DNA of 64,000 nt from Pectobacterium versatile (GTDB lineage: Bacteria > Pseudomonadota > Gammaproteobacteria > Enterobacterales > Enterobacteriaceae), in the NCBI RefSeq assembly GCF_020166435.1, contig NZ_JAINZP010000006.1, positions 62,001 through 126,000 on the forward strand, given 5' to 3'. The translations under genes and the position numbers were made by a program. This document shows, piece by piece, positions 19,154-27,473 of this stretch; within the stretch, counting starts at the first letter, position 1, and every line of letters starts with the position of its first letter. The notes under the pieces were generated by a model, which worked only from the letters and a program-made list of their open reading frames with translations, made no database searches and had not been told where the DNA came from.

Positions 19154-20983
19154 GTGTCTACGGCGGAAGTATTGAATAAGGAAGCGCTGGCGGTTCAGGT
19201 TCTGCGGGACACGTTCGGCTACCAGCAATTCCGACCGGGTCAGCAGGAGATTATCAGCGCGACGCTCAGTGGGCAGGATTGTCTGGTTATCATGCCGACC
19301 GGCGGCGGTAAATCGCTGTGCTACCAAATCCCCGCATTGGTGATGGACGGGCTGACGCTGGTAGTGTCCCCGTTGATTTCACTGATGAAAGATCAGGTTG
19401 ATCAGCTTCAGGCCTACGGCGTCTCTGCCGCTTGCCTTAATTCGACGCAGACGCGCGAGCAGCAGCTTGAGGTGATGGCAGGTTGCCGTACCGGTCATAT
19501 CAAGCTGCTTTATATTGCGCCGGAACGTCTGACGACGGACAGCTTCCTCGATCATCTTGCCCATTGGCAGATTTCCCTGATCGCGGTGGATGAAGCGCAT
19601 TGCATTTCCCAGTGGGGACACGATTTCCGCCCTGAATACCGGGCTCTGGGACAGATTAAACAGCGCTTCCCTCATCTTCCTTTTATTGCGTTGACCGCTA
19701 CCGCCGACGAGGCCACGCGGAACGATATCGTTCGCCTGTTGGATCTCCAGTCGCCGCTGATTCAGATCAGCAGCTTTGACCGCCCGAATATTCGTTACAC
19801 GCTGGTGGAGAAGTTCAAGCCGCTCGACCAGCTCTGGATGTTCGTGCAGGCGCAGCGTGGAAAAAGTGGCATCATCTACTGCAATAGCCGTTCCCGCGTG
19901 GAGGACATTAGCGCACGCTTGCAGGCCCGTGGGCTGAGCGCAGGGGCTTATCACGCTGGATTGGATAACGAACGACGTGCACAGGTGCAGGAAGCGTTCC
20001 TGCGTGACGATCTTCAGGTGGTGGTAGCGACCGTTGCCTTTGGTATGGGCATCAACAAGCCTAACGTGCGGTTTGTGGTGCACTTTGATATTCCGCGCAA
20101 CATCGAATCCTACTATCAGGAAACGGGGCGTGCTGGGCGTGACGGCCTCGCCGCCGAAGCTGCGCTGTTCTACGACCCGGCGGATATGGCGTGGCTGCGC
20201 CGCTGTCTGGAAGAAAAACCGGCTGGGCCGCAGTTGGATATCGAGCGTCATAAGCTCAATGCGATGGGCGCATTTGCCGAAGCGCAAACCTGCCGCCGTC
20301 TGGTGCTGCTGAACTATTTCGGTGAAGGACGCCAAGAGGCCTGCGGCAACTGCGATATTTGTCTCGATCCGCCGAAGCGCTATGACGGTCTGGTAGAAGC
20401 GCAAAAGGCGCTCTCCTGCGTATACCGCGTTGGGCAGCGCTTTGGTTTAGGGTATATCGTTGAGGTGCTGCGCGGGGCGAATAACCAGCGTATCCGTGAC
20501 TTCGGCCATGACAAACTGCCGGTTTACGGTATTGGTAAAGAGAAATCGCAGGAGCATTGGGTTAGCGTGCTGCGCCAGCTGATTCATCTGGGCTTGCTGA
20601 ACCAGAACATCACAATGCATTCTGCGGTACAGCTTACCGAATCTGCGCGTCCGGTATTGCGGGGAGAAATGCCGCTACAGCTGGCCGTGCCGCGTGTGAT
20701 TAACCTGAAACCACGCGCCAATCAAAAATCGTACGGTGGAAATTACGACCGCAAGCTGTTCGCCAAATTGCGCAAACTGCGTAAATCTATCGCGGATGAA
20801 GACAATATTCCGCCTTACGTGGTGTTCAGCGATGCCACGCTGCTGGAGATGGCCGAAATGATGCCGATCACCGCGGGTGAACTGCTGAATATCAACGGGG
20901 TTGGACACCGTAAACTCGAACGTTTCGGTGCGCCTTTCATGAACATGATTCGCGATCATGTCGATAATAATGATGATGAGTGA
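19154..20983 (+). CDS. recQ: ATP-dependent DNA helicase RecQ (GTG start)
   Basis: RecQ is the 3'-5' helicase of the RecF recombination pathway. The 609-residue protein has Walker A PTGGGKS (48-54), [25 protein letters not shown], the zinc-binding Cys set ending [11 protein letters not shown], a winged-helix domain and a C-terminal HRDC domain ([14 protein letters not shown]). The start is GTG at 19154 with GGGGAAG upstream, giving [10 protein letters not shown]. Confidence 0.97.
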   Translation: MSTAEVLNKEALAVQVLRDTFGYQQFRPGQQEIISATLSGQDCLVIMPTGGGKSLCYQIPALVMDGLTLVVSPLISLMKDQVDQLQAYGVSAACLNSTQTREQQLEVMAGCRTGHIKLLYIAPERLTTDSFLDHLAHWQISLIAVDEAHCISQWGHDFRPEYRALGQIKQRFPHLPFIALTATADEATRNDIVRLLDLQSPLIQISSFDRPNIRYTLVEKFKPLDQLWMFVQAQRGKSGIIYCNSRSRVEDISARLQARGLSAGAYHAGLDNERRAQVQEAFLRDDLQVVVATVAFGMGINKPNVRFVVHFDIPRNIESYYQETGRAGRDGLAAEAALFYDPADMAWLRRCLEEKPAGPQLDIERHKLNAMGAFAEAQTCRRLVLLNYFGEGRQEACGNCDICLDPPKRYDGLVEAQKALSCVYRVGQRFGLGYIVEVLRGANNQRIRDFGHDKLPVYGIGKEKSQEHWVSVLRQLIHLGLLNQNITMHSAVQLTESARPVLRGEMPLQLAVPRVINLKPRANQKSYGGNYDRKLFAKLRKLRKSIADEDNIPPYVVFSDATLLEMAEMMPITAGELLNINGVGHRKLERFGAPFMNMIRDHVDNNDDE

Positions 20984-21026
20984 TGCTCGTCTTGTCTGAC
21001 TGCACTTAAAAAACAGGAAAACCAAC

Positions 21027-21650
21027 ATGCTGATGCTATTTATGACAGTGGCGCTGGTGCATTTCATTGCGCTGATGAGCCCAGGGCCAGATTTCTTTTT
21101 CGTTTCACAAACAGCGGCCAGCCGTTCCCGCCGTGAAGCGATGATGGGCGTGTTAGGTATTTCTCTGGGTGTTATGGTTTGGGCGGCTATCGCGTTGCTC
21201 GGGCTGCATCTGCTGTTGCAAAAAATGGCCTGGCTGCATACGGCAGTTACCGTCGGCGGCGGGCTGTACCTGTGCTGGATGGGCTGGCAGATGCTGTGCT
21301 CCGCGCGAAATAAAGCACAGTTAGAAACCACGCAGGAAACGGCGGTGGTACTGCCTCAGCGCGGTAAAACCTTCATGCGTGGGTTGTTGACGAATCTGGC
21401 TAACCCGAAGGCGCTGATCTATTTCGGCAGCGTGTTCTCGCTGTTTGTTGGCGACAGTGTCGGCAGCGGTGCGCGTTGGGGGTTGTTCGCGTTGATCTCG
21501 ATTGAAACGCTGATCTGGTTCAGTCTGGTCGCGATGGTTTTTGCCCTACCGGCAATGCGTCGTGGCTATCAGCGTCTGGCGAAATGGGTGGATGGCGTGG
21601 CGGGCGTGCTGTTTACCGGTTTCGGCCTGCACCTGATTTTCTCTCGCTAA
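21027..21650 (+). CDS. rhtC: Threonine efflux protein RhtC
   Basis: A 207-residue LysE/RhtB-superfamily exporter with six hydrophobic helices and the signature SPGPDFFFVSQTAASRSR (about 18-35). Family members export amino acids to relieve toxic levels; RhtC in E. coli exports threonine. The substrate is assigned from position next to recQ and rhtB, as in E. coli, together with sequence recall. It is convergent with rhtB, with a shared hairpin between them. Confidence 0.92.
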   Translation: MLMLFMTVALVHFIALMSPGPDFFFVSQTAASRSRREAMMGVLGISLGVMVWAAIALLGLHLLLQKMAWLHTAVTVGGGLYLCWMGWQMLCSARNKAQLETTQETAVVLPQRGKTFMRGLLTNLANPKALIYFGSVFSLFVGDSVGSGARWGLFALISIETLIWFSLVAMVFALPAMRRGYQRLAKWVDGVAGVLFTGFGLHLIFSR

Positions 21651-21676
21651 CCTTTCCCTCTGAATGATAGATAGGC

Positions 21677-21702
21677 GTGCGCCGCTAGCCGATACGGCGC
21701 AC
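21677..21702. terminator. Bidirectional hairpin between rhtC and rhtB
   Basis: GTGCGCCG (21677-21684) pairs with CGGCGCAC (21695-21702) between two convergent stops. T runs on either side are weak. Confidence 0.5.
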
Positions 21703-21710
21703 TGCCTTAA

Positions 21711-22331
21711 TCAGGCCTTTCTCGCCGTGGCGAGTAACGCGCCGACCAGCACGAACAGCGATCCAAATATCCGGTTGAGCGTCTTCATCTGCCGTGGTCC
21801 TTTCAGCCATCCGGCGATACGCGCGGCCAGCGTGGCGTAACCAATCATCACGATAATATCGACCACAATGGTGGTGACGCCCAACACCAGATACTGTGCG
21901 GCCTGCGGCTGGTGGGGAATAATGAACTGTGGGAACAGCGCCGCCAGAAATACGATGCTTTTCGGGTTGGTCAGATTTACCAGCACCGCACGTTTAAAGA
22001 GCCTACGACGCGGCATGGCGCTGGCGATCGCCTGAAGGTCAAGTGCGCCTGCGGCGCGCCACTGCTGAATCCCCAGCCAAATCAGATACGCCGCGCCCAG
22101 CCATTTCAGTACATCGAAAGCCAGTACAGACTGGTTAAGCAACGCGCCTAACCCTATGCCGACCAGCACGATATGAATCGCCAGCCCGACCTGTAAACCA
22201 CAGATTGAAGCCGCCGCGCCGCGATAGCCGTGGCTAATTCCGGTGCTCATGGTGTTGATGGCACCAGAGCCGGGCGACAGGCTGAGAATAAGCGTTGTGA
22301 GTAAGTAGGTTAACCACCAGTCCAATGTCAT
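21711..22331 (-). CDS. rhtB: Homoserine/homoserine lactone efflux protein RhtB
   Basis: A 206-residue paralogue of RhtC from the same six-helix family, with [17 protein letters not shown] near residue 19 and the conserved [10 protein letters not shown] loop. E. coli RhtB exports homoserine and its lactone. It is divergent from pldB, whose usable start lies 131 bp away. Confidence 0.93.
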   Translation of the reverse strand: MTLDWWLTYLLTTLILSLSPGSGAINTMSTGISHGYRGAAASICGLQVGLAIHIVLVGIGLGALLNQSVLAFDVLKWLGAAYLIWLGIQQWRAAGALDLQAIASAMPRRRLFKRAVLVNLTNPKSIVFLAALFPQFIIPHQPQAAQYLVLGVTTIVVDIIVMIGYATLAARIAGWLKGPRQMKTLNRIFGSLFVLVGALLATARKA

Positions 22332-22461
22332 GAAGCATGCCCCTGAATCGCGTTCTGTATTACGAGAGTCTGTCTGTTTTTTATGTCACAATACGCTTGT
22401 GCTCCACTGCTTGTCATGTTCTTCCGCTAGCTTTGTTTTCCCGCGTCACCGGAGAGGTGTG

Positions 22462-23499
22462 ATGATTCAACGCCACAATACGTTGTTTACGTCGGAACGG
22501 TTAACGCCTGAAGGGTTAACCTCGAACTTGTTAACGCGAGAAGCGCAGTTTGCCGCTTTTGCTACCGGAGAATTACTGGATTTCTGGCGTCAGCGCGAAG
22601 AGGGCGAATTCTCTGGCGTAGACGATGTGCCGATCCGGTTTGTTCGCTTTACCGCGCCGCAGCACGACAAAATTGTCGTTGTCTTTTCAGGTCGTATCGA
22701 AAGCTATGTCAAATATAGCGAAGTGGCTTACGACCTCTTTCATAGCGGCTATGATGTGCTCATCATGGATCACCGTGGGCAAGGGCGGTCGGGGCGAGTA
22801 TTGCAAGACGGCCACCGTGGACACGTGCTGCGCTTTAGTGACTATGTCGATGATGCCGAAACGCTGTGTCAGCAGCATATTGGCCCGAAACACTATACCC
22901 GCCGGTTTGCCTTAGCGCATTCAATGGGGGGCGCGATTCTGGCGCAGCTTTTGATTCGCCAACCTGAAACGTTTGATGCCGTGGCGCTGTGTGCGCCGAT
23001 GTTTGGTATTCGTTTGCCGCTTCCTCACTGCGTTGCTGGTTGGATCGTCGATTGGGCGGAGCGTCGCCCGGCGATACGCGATTACTACGCCATCGGCACT
23101 GGGCAATGGCGTCCTTTGCCTTACCGGATGAATGTGCTGACGCACAGCCGTGAACGCTACCAGCGCGGCATTCGCTTTTATGCGGATTCACCGGATTTAC
23201 GCATCGGCGGCCCCACCTATCATTGGGTGCGAGAGGCGATACTGTCGAGGAAACAGCTACTGGCTCAGGCCAGCGCCGTCATCACGCCGCTTCTGCTGCT
23301 ACAGGCAGAAGAAGAACGCGTGGTGGATAATCGTAGCCAGAATGCATTTTGTCAGGCACTGGTGCAGAGCGGTCACGCCAATTTGAACGATGTTTTGCAG
23401 GTTATCCACGGTGCGCGGCATGAAATTCTCTTTGAAACGGATAACCTCCGCGCTCAGGCATTTGCGCTGATTCTGGCACACTTTGCGCGTTATCATTAA
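22462..23499 (+). CDS. pldB: Lysophospholipase L2 (PldB)
   Basis: PldB is an alpha/beta hydrolase that removes the remaining acyl chain from lysophospholipids at the inner membrane. The 345-residue protein has the nucleophile elbow AHSMGGA, the oxyanion-side MDHRGQGRS, and a C-terminal GARHEI with the likely catalytic His. The start is the ATG at 22462 after GGAGAGG; a longer frame to 22330 runs through the promoter region. pldB precedes yigL, as in E. coli. Confidence 0.95.
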   Translation: MIQRHNTLFTSERLTPEGLTSNLLTREAQFAAFATGELLDFWRQREEGEFSGVDDVPIRFVRFTAPQHDKIVVVFSGRIESYVKYSEVAYDLFHSGYDVLIMDHRGQGRSGRVLQDGHRGHVLRFSDYVDDAETLCQQHIGPKHYTRRFALAHSMGGAILAQLLIRQPETFDAVALCAPMFGIRLPLPHCVAGWIVDWAERRPAIRDYYAIGTGQWRPLPYRMNVLTHSRERYQRGIRFYADSPDLRIGGPTYHWVREAILSRKQLLAQASAVITPLLLLQAEEERVVDNRSQNAFCQALVQSGHANLNDVLQVIHGARHEILFETDNLRAQAFALILAHFARYH

Positions 23500-23602
23500 T
23501 TTTAGACTGTTGGCAGGTCGTTCAACGGACGCTACCAGCAACCTCGTTAATTTTTTTGCGGCGCGTGCCGCCACAACACACCAGAAGTGAGATCTCATCG
23601 CT

Positions 23603-24403
23603 ATGTACCATATCGTTGCTTCCGATTTAGATGGCACACTGCTGTCACCTGACCATTCGCTGTCCCCGTATGCCAAAGAAACCCTCAGGCTGCTGACGGA
23701 AAAAGGGATTCACTTTGTGTTCGCTACCGGACGGCATCACATGGATGTCGCGCAGATCCGCGATAACCTTGGTATCAGCGCGTTTATGATTACCTCGAAT
23801 GGTGCACGCGTGCACAACTCGCAGGGCGAGCTGATTTTCAGCCACAATCTGGATCAGGACATTGCCCGCGACCTTTACAGCGTCGTACACAATAACCCCG
23901 ACATGCTGACGCACGTTTACCGTGATGACGAATGGTTTATGAACCGTCCCCGTGCGGAAGAAGAGCGTTTCTTCAAAGAGTCGATCTTTAAATACAAGCT
24001 GTTTGAGCCTGCACTGCTTGAGACCGATGGTGTCAGCAAGGTGTTCTTTACCTGCGATTCCCATGAACAACTGTTGCCGCTGGAAGAAGCGATCAACGCG
24101 CGCTGGGGTGACCGCGTCAACGTGAGCTTTTCGACGCTTACCTGTCTGGAAGTGATGGCGGGCGGCGTGTCTAAAGGCCATGCGTTGGAGCAGGTGGCGA
24201 AGATTATCGGCTTCTCGCTCAAAGAGTGCGTGGCATTTGGTGATGGCATGAACGACTACGAAATGCTGTCGATGGCCGGAAAAGGCTGCGTGATGCAGAA
24301 CGCGCATCAGCGCCTGAAAGATATGCTGCCAGATCGCGAAGTGATTGGCTCTAACGCGGACAGCGCCGTGCCGAATTACCTGCGTGAACTGTTTCTGAAA
24401 TAA
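23603..24403 (+). CDS. yigL: HAD Cof-type sugar/pyridoxal phosphatase YigL
   Basis: A 266-residue Cof-subfamily HAD hydrolase. Motif I is ASDLDGTLLS (nucleophile Asp9), motif II FATGR, motif III SKGHALE, motif IV FGDGMNDYEML. E. coli YigL dephosphorylates pyridoxal phosphate and accumulated sugar phosphates and is activated by the sRNA SgrS during glucose-phosphate stress. A 10-bp perfect hairpin (CATCGGGCAC with GTGCCCGATG, 24429-24451) lies 26 bp after the stop. Confidence 0.95.
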   Translation: MYHIVASDLDGTLLSPDHSLSPYAKETLRLLTEKGIHFVFATGRHHMDVAQIRDNLGISAFMITSNGARVHNSQGELIFSHNLDQDIARDLYSVVHNNPDMLTHVYRDDEWFMNRPRAEEERFFKESIFKYKLFEPALLETDGVSKVFFTCDSHEQLLPLEEAINARWGDRVNVSFSTLTCLEVMAGGVSKGHALEQVAKIIGFSLKECVAFGDGMNDYEMLSMAGKGCVMQNAHQRLKDMLPDREVIGSNADSAVPNYLRELFLK

Positions 24404-24428
24404 TCGATGTGTTATCGAGTCAACGCAT

Positions 24429-24451
24429 CATCGGGCACATCGTGCCCGATG
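24429..24451 (+). terminator. Hairpin after yigL
   Basis: A 10-bp perfect stem with loop ATC and no clear T run after it (GGAAAGC). It directly precedes repeat copy B. Confidence 0.45.
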
Positions 24452-24468
24452 GGAAAGCTGAGCCTCAG

Positions 24469-24578
24469 CGATTGTTTAAGGATCGAGATACCGAGGGCGA
24501 CCACGGTGCGAGGCATCCCTGCGGGAGCCTCATCATCGTGTTTCCCTCTAAATCCATGCTTAAGCGACCAGTATTAGC
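24469..24578 (-). repeat. 110-bp dispersed repeat, copy B (at the glpQ remnant stop)
   Basis: This is the reverse complement homologue of copy A at 10595-10704, with the same length and collinear shared blocks. The central hairpin is kept with a different stem (CACG with CGTG, GAGGC with GCCTC). Its 5' edge, GCTAATACTGGTC, overlaps the stop codon of the glpQ remnant. Confidence 0.85.
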
Positions 24579-24666
24579 GCTTCAGCACGGTTTTTTTCAG
24601 GAAATCGACCGCTTTGTCGGGAAAGTCGGTGAACAGGCCGTCAACATCCGCCTGATATAATTTCAT
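24574..24666 (-). pseudogene. glpQ: glpQ remnant, C-terminal fragment of glycerophosphodiester phosphodiesterase
   Basis: The minus strand reads MKLYQADVDGLFTDFPD, then KAVDFLKKTVLKR and a stop at 24574. GLFTDFPDKAV is the C-terminal signature of GlpQ (E. coli ends NGLFTDFPDKAVKFLNKE). Codons before this are unrelated, and an in-frame TAA occurs just upstream (about 24674), so the rest of the gene, roughly 330 codons, is absent. In E. coli glpQ directly follows glpT on the same strand, which is where this fragment lies relative to glpT. The fragment is too short to be functional. Confidence 0.75.
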
Positions 24667-24991
24667 GCCAAATTATGCTGTCAGATAGCTGACAAGCTGA
24701 CGCTTGATCGCTAGTTTTAAAGATTTAGTACACGACCCTCAAGACCTTGGTTCGCAGGCCTTTGTTTAAGAACGGTGGTGGTTTGGTGTTCGGTTAATCA
24801 ATAGATCATCGGTCATTTGGCATGCTTGTTTTTAAGACGTTAAATTTGATTTAATGAAAATATGAAATATAATTTTATTAAATCACAATATATATATTGT
24901 GGTGTTTCAACCTATTTTCCATCACGTAGATCTCTGGAAATGAATATATTCATTCATTAATATTAATTTTTAAAATATAGAGGTGATTTTT
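24667..24991. other. AT-rich region upstream of the 130-residue gene
   Basis: This 325-bp stretch lies between the glpQ remnant and the orphan gene. The right half is strongly AT-rich. It contains a perfect 18-bp palindrome (listed separately) about 90 bp before the ATG at 24992. No other gene is supported. Confidence 0.6.
24884..24901. promoter_or_regulatory. Perfect 18-bp palindrome upstream of the orphan gene
   Basis: CACAATATATATATTGTG is its own reverse complement. Its position, 90 bp before the start at 24992, would suit an operator for a dimeric regulator. Which regulator is unknown. Confidence 0.4.
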
Positions 24992-25384
24992 ATGTCTGTT
25001 GATAATAATTATGCTGTTAATCCTATTGGTAATTATATAGATAAAGATGGTCTATACAATCTGAAAATAACGGAGACTACTTCAAGCATTGGCCAATTCA
25101 AAGGAACGTTTACAGTTAAGGACACACCGGAAGGTGAAATCCAATATATCATTGGAGATGAAGAGCCTGCTAGGTATAATTTCACAAAGAATACGAATTT
25201 TGCTGGTATGGGTTTCATCGGATTGTCGAGACCCCAAGATAGGCGTTTTGTTCTCTTTGATTGCTGGGCAGGTTCTATTAAGAACAATGGCGATTTATTA
25301 ATGAGTGGTTCTCGATCTTATACAAAACCTGATGGTGTGAGTCAGGTTTTTTCTTTCGAAAATATAGTATTAACTAAAAAATAA
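24992..25384 (+). CDS. Unknown 130-residue protein in the AT-rich glpQ replacement
   Basis: I do not recognise this protein. The start ATG at 24992 has GAGG 8 bases upstream. It has no signal peptide and no membrane segment. It is rich in alternating polar/hydrophobic strands with Gly turns (YNLKITETTSSIGQFKGTF, FVLFDCWAGSIKNNGDLLM), suggesting a small all-beta barrel. The order of a GxFxGTF strand, then W-x-G and a late LxxSGSRS strand loosely recalls avidin/streptavidin barrels, but this is a weak pattern and not an assignment. The gene is much more AT-rich than its neighbours, which suggests transfer. A GTGTGACC/GGTCACAC inverted repeat (25404-25445) follows the stop. Confidence 0.65.
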   Translation: MSVDNNYAVNPIGNYIDKDGLYNLKITETTSSIGQFKGTFTVKDTPEGEIQYIIGDEEPARYNFTKNTNFAGMGFIGLSRPQDRRFVLFDCWAGSIKNNGDLLMSGSRSYTKPDGVSQVFSFENIVLTKK

Positions 25385-25702
25385 TTATCCTTTCCTCTTT
25401 TGGGTGTGACCTAAGTTACAACGCTTTTTAGTTAAGTGGTCACACTCATCTCAGCCGCGGTAGCAAGTGGGATCTCACGTCTCTATTTAAATAGAGAACC
25501 TATTTTTATTTCATTAATCTGAGTTTTATCCATAACCCTGACTCAGAGAAAAGCAGGCTTTGTTGAATTAAAGCTATGTCCCTCTTTCTCAGGCAATAAC
25601 GATTTTGTCGGTTGATGAAGCGGAAGCACTAAAGGAAACGGAGAGCGCGAGGGCGGAGAGTAGGGATATTACGGTAACGTTCATGCGTTCTGTTGAGAGA
25701 AA
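25385..25702. other. Intergenic region after the orphan gene
   Basis: This 318-bp stretch has no supported gene. It holds the inverted repeat at 25404-25445 (GTGTGACC/GGTCACAC, 8 bp) and at 25556-25569 a sequence (GGCTTTGTTGAATT) resembling an IS903/IS5-type terminus. The base composition returns towards the genome norm near 25600. Confidence 0.5.
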
Positions 25703-25725
25703 GGCGGCGTCATCAGGACGCCGCC
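25695..25725 (-). terminator. Intrinsic terminator after glpT
   Basis: On the minus strand GGCGGCGTC, a 5-base loop and GACGCCGCC form a 9-bp stem, followed by TTTCTCTC. It lies 24 bp after the glpT stop, so glpT transcription should end before the glpQ remnant. Confidence 0.75.
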
Positions 25726-25748
25726 AGAGGGATGCTTACAAGAGCGGG

Positions 25749-27098
25749 TTAGGCGCGATTGGCTAACTCTGCTTTATGCTTTTTCTCATTCAGCATAACA
25801 ACAACCAGCAGAAGTACAGCCAGAATGCTGCCGCCGATCATGACCATGAAGCCGCCGTCCCAACCAAAGAAGTCAACGGTGTAGCCGACGATGGCGCTAG
25901 CGGCAACAGAACCGCCGAGGTAGCCGAACAGGCCGGTGAAGCCAGCTGCGGTACCCGCTGCTTTTTTCGGCGCCAGTTCCAGTGCATGCAGACCAATCAG
26001 CATGACCGGGCCGTAAATCAGGAAGCCGATGACGATCATACAGGCCATGTCCACACCCGGGTTACCGGCTGGGTTCATCCAATAAACGATAGTTGCTATT
26101 GTCACCAGCGTCATGAAGAACACGCCTGTTGCACCACGGTTACCTTTGAAGACCTTGTCGGACATCCAGCCGCACAGTAGCGTGCCCGGAATACCTGCAT
26201 ATTCGTAGAAGAAATAGGCCCAGGAAGACTTATCCAGTGCGAAGTGTTTAACTTCCTTCAGGTAGGTCGGTGACCAGTCGAGGATACCGTAACGCAGCAG
26301 GTAAACGAAGACGTTGGCGATCGCGATGTACCACAGCAGTTTGTTGGGGAAAACGTACTGCATGAAGATCTGCTTAGCCGTCAGTTCTTCTTCCGCTTTT
26401 TCATTGTAATCAACCGGATAATCGTTTTTGTACTCTTCAATCGGTGGCAGACCACAGGATTGCGGCGTGTCACGCATCAGTGCAAAAGCGATCAGGGCAA
26501 TCAGAATGGCGCCGAAGGCCGGCATATAGAGTGCTGCTTTCCAGTCGTTGAACCAGGCCATACCCAGCAGGAACAGCAGAGGAGGAATACCACCGCCGAC
26601 GTTGTGAGCACAGTTCCATACGGACACGATGCCACCACGTTCTTTCTGCGACCACCAGTGAACCATCGTACGTCCGCACGGCGGCCAACCCATACCCTGG
26701 AACCATCCGCACAGGAACAGCAGGACGAACATAATCGCAATGCTGGACGTTGCCCACGGCACGAAGCCCATGAACAGCATGACCGCACCTGACAGAATCA
26801 GACCCGCAGGCAGAAACACGCGCGGGTTAGAGCGGTCAGATATGGACCCCATGATGAATTTGGAAAAGCCGTAGGCGATGGAAATGCCGGACAGCGCAAA
26901 GCCAAGATCGCCGCGTGAGAAGCCCTGTTCAATCAGATAAGGCATGGCGAGTGCGAAGTTTTTACGCACCAGATAGTAGGCGGCGTAGCCAAAAAAGATC
27001 CCCATGAAAATCTGCCAGCGCAGGCGGCGATAGAGCGGATCAACGTGTTCTTGCGACACGCGCGGCTGGTGGGCTGCGGGCCTAAAAATACTCAGCAT
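25749..27098 (-). CDS. glpT: Glycerol-3-phosphate:phosphate antiporter GlpT
   Basis: GlpT is a 12-helix MFS antiporter that imports glycerol-3-phosphate in exchange for phosphate and also admits fosfomycin. The 449 residues follow E. coli GlpT closely; signature segments are [15 protein letters not shown] (contains the substrate-binding Arg), [19 protein letters not shown] and [21 protein letters not shown]. The start was set at 27098 (MLSIFRPA), as in E. coli, with GGAGA at good spacing; an ATG 12 bases upstream is in frame. It is divergent from glpABC. Its usual partner glpQ is destroyed here. Confidence 0.97.
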   Translation of the reverse strand: MLSIFRPAAHQPRVSQEHVDPLYRRLRWQIFMGIFFGYAAYYLVRKNFALAMPYLIEQGFSRGDLGFALSGISIAYGFSKFIMGSISDRSNPRVFLPAGLILSGAVMLFMGFVPWATSSIAIMFVLLFLCGWFQGMGWPPCGRTMVHWWSQKERGGIVSVWNCAHNVGGGIPPLLFLLGMAWFNDWKAALYMPAFGAILIALIAFALMRDTPQSCGLPPIEEYKNDYPVDYNEKAEEELTAKQIFMQYVFPNKLLWYIAIANVFVYLLRYGILDWSPTYLKEVKHFALDKSSWAYFFYEYAGIPGTLLCGWMSDKVFKGNRGATGVFFMTLVTIATIVYWMNPAGNPGVDMACMIVIGFLIYGPVMLIGLHALELAPKKAAGTAAGFTGLFGYLGGSVAASAIVGYTVDFFGWDGGFMVMIGGSILAVLLLVVVMLNEKKHKAELANRA

Positions 27099-27132
27099 AG
27101 ATATCTCCAATGCGAAAAAAAACGATAGCTTT

Positions 27133-27152
27133 TTTGTTCTATTACGAACGTT
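27133..27152. promoter_or_regulatory. GlpR operator candidate at glpT
   Basis: The 20-bp TTTGTTCTATTACGAACGTT matches the GlpR consensus WATKTTCGWTAWCGAWMATW at about 15 or 16 of 20 positions. It lies 35 bp before the glpT start. Confidence 0.55.
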
Positions 27153-27269
27153 ATTGTAAGGGGATAGCGTGCAAATGAGTGTGATTCATGACGCTAATGT
27201 TACATTTTTATGAAACTGTGACGATTTTTGCGCTCATGTTAACAGAATAGGAAAATTACACCGTGTGGT

Positions 27270-27291
27270 TTTAGTGATCCAAATCACATTT
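27270..27291. promoter_or_regulatory. CRP site between glpT and glpA
   Basis: The core AGTGA-TCCAAA-TCACA (27273-27288) has one mismatch to TGTGA-N6-TCACA. It is placed about midway between the two divergent starts. Confidence 0.7.
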
Positions 27292-27473
27292 ACTGTTTTT
27301 AAATCCTTATTTGTTTTCGTTTTGTATTCGTTTTTGCTCTTTATCAAACATTAACCCTTCTTTCTGTGTCCCAATAGCAACATACATGCCCTAAATAATT
27401 CGGCGGCGTGAAGGCGGCCAACGCACAAGCCGCTTGAAGTATGACGGGGATACCATCCGCCTGGAGCGAGAAT

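Larger units (their letters stand above)
27099..27473. promoter_or_regulatory. Divergent glpT/glpA control region
   Basis: This 375-bp region contains the CRP site and a GlpR-like operator listed separately. Further TGTTTTCG-type half-sites at 27311-27332 could be additional GlpR contacts for glpABC. E. coli controls this same pair by GlpR, CRP and oxygen regulators. No gene is supported inside. Confidence 0.6.

Noticed and set aside
19379-20404. A 341-codon open frame on the minus strand within recQ
   Set aside because: It mirrors the recQ coding strand, which has all helicase motifs, and has no ribosome site or recognisable domain. Long antisense frames are expected opposite high-GC codon use.
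24409-24660. An 83-codon plus-strand frame over repeat copy B and the glpQ end
   Set aside because: It covers the repeat and the antisense of glpQ codons, and the glpQ signature is on the other strand.
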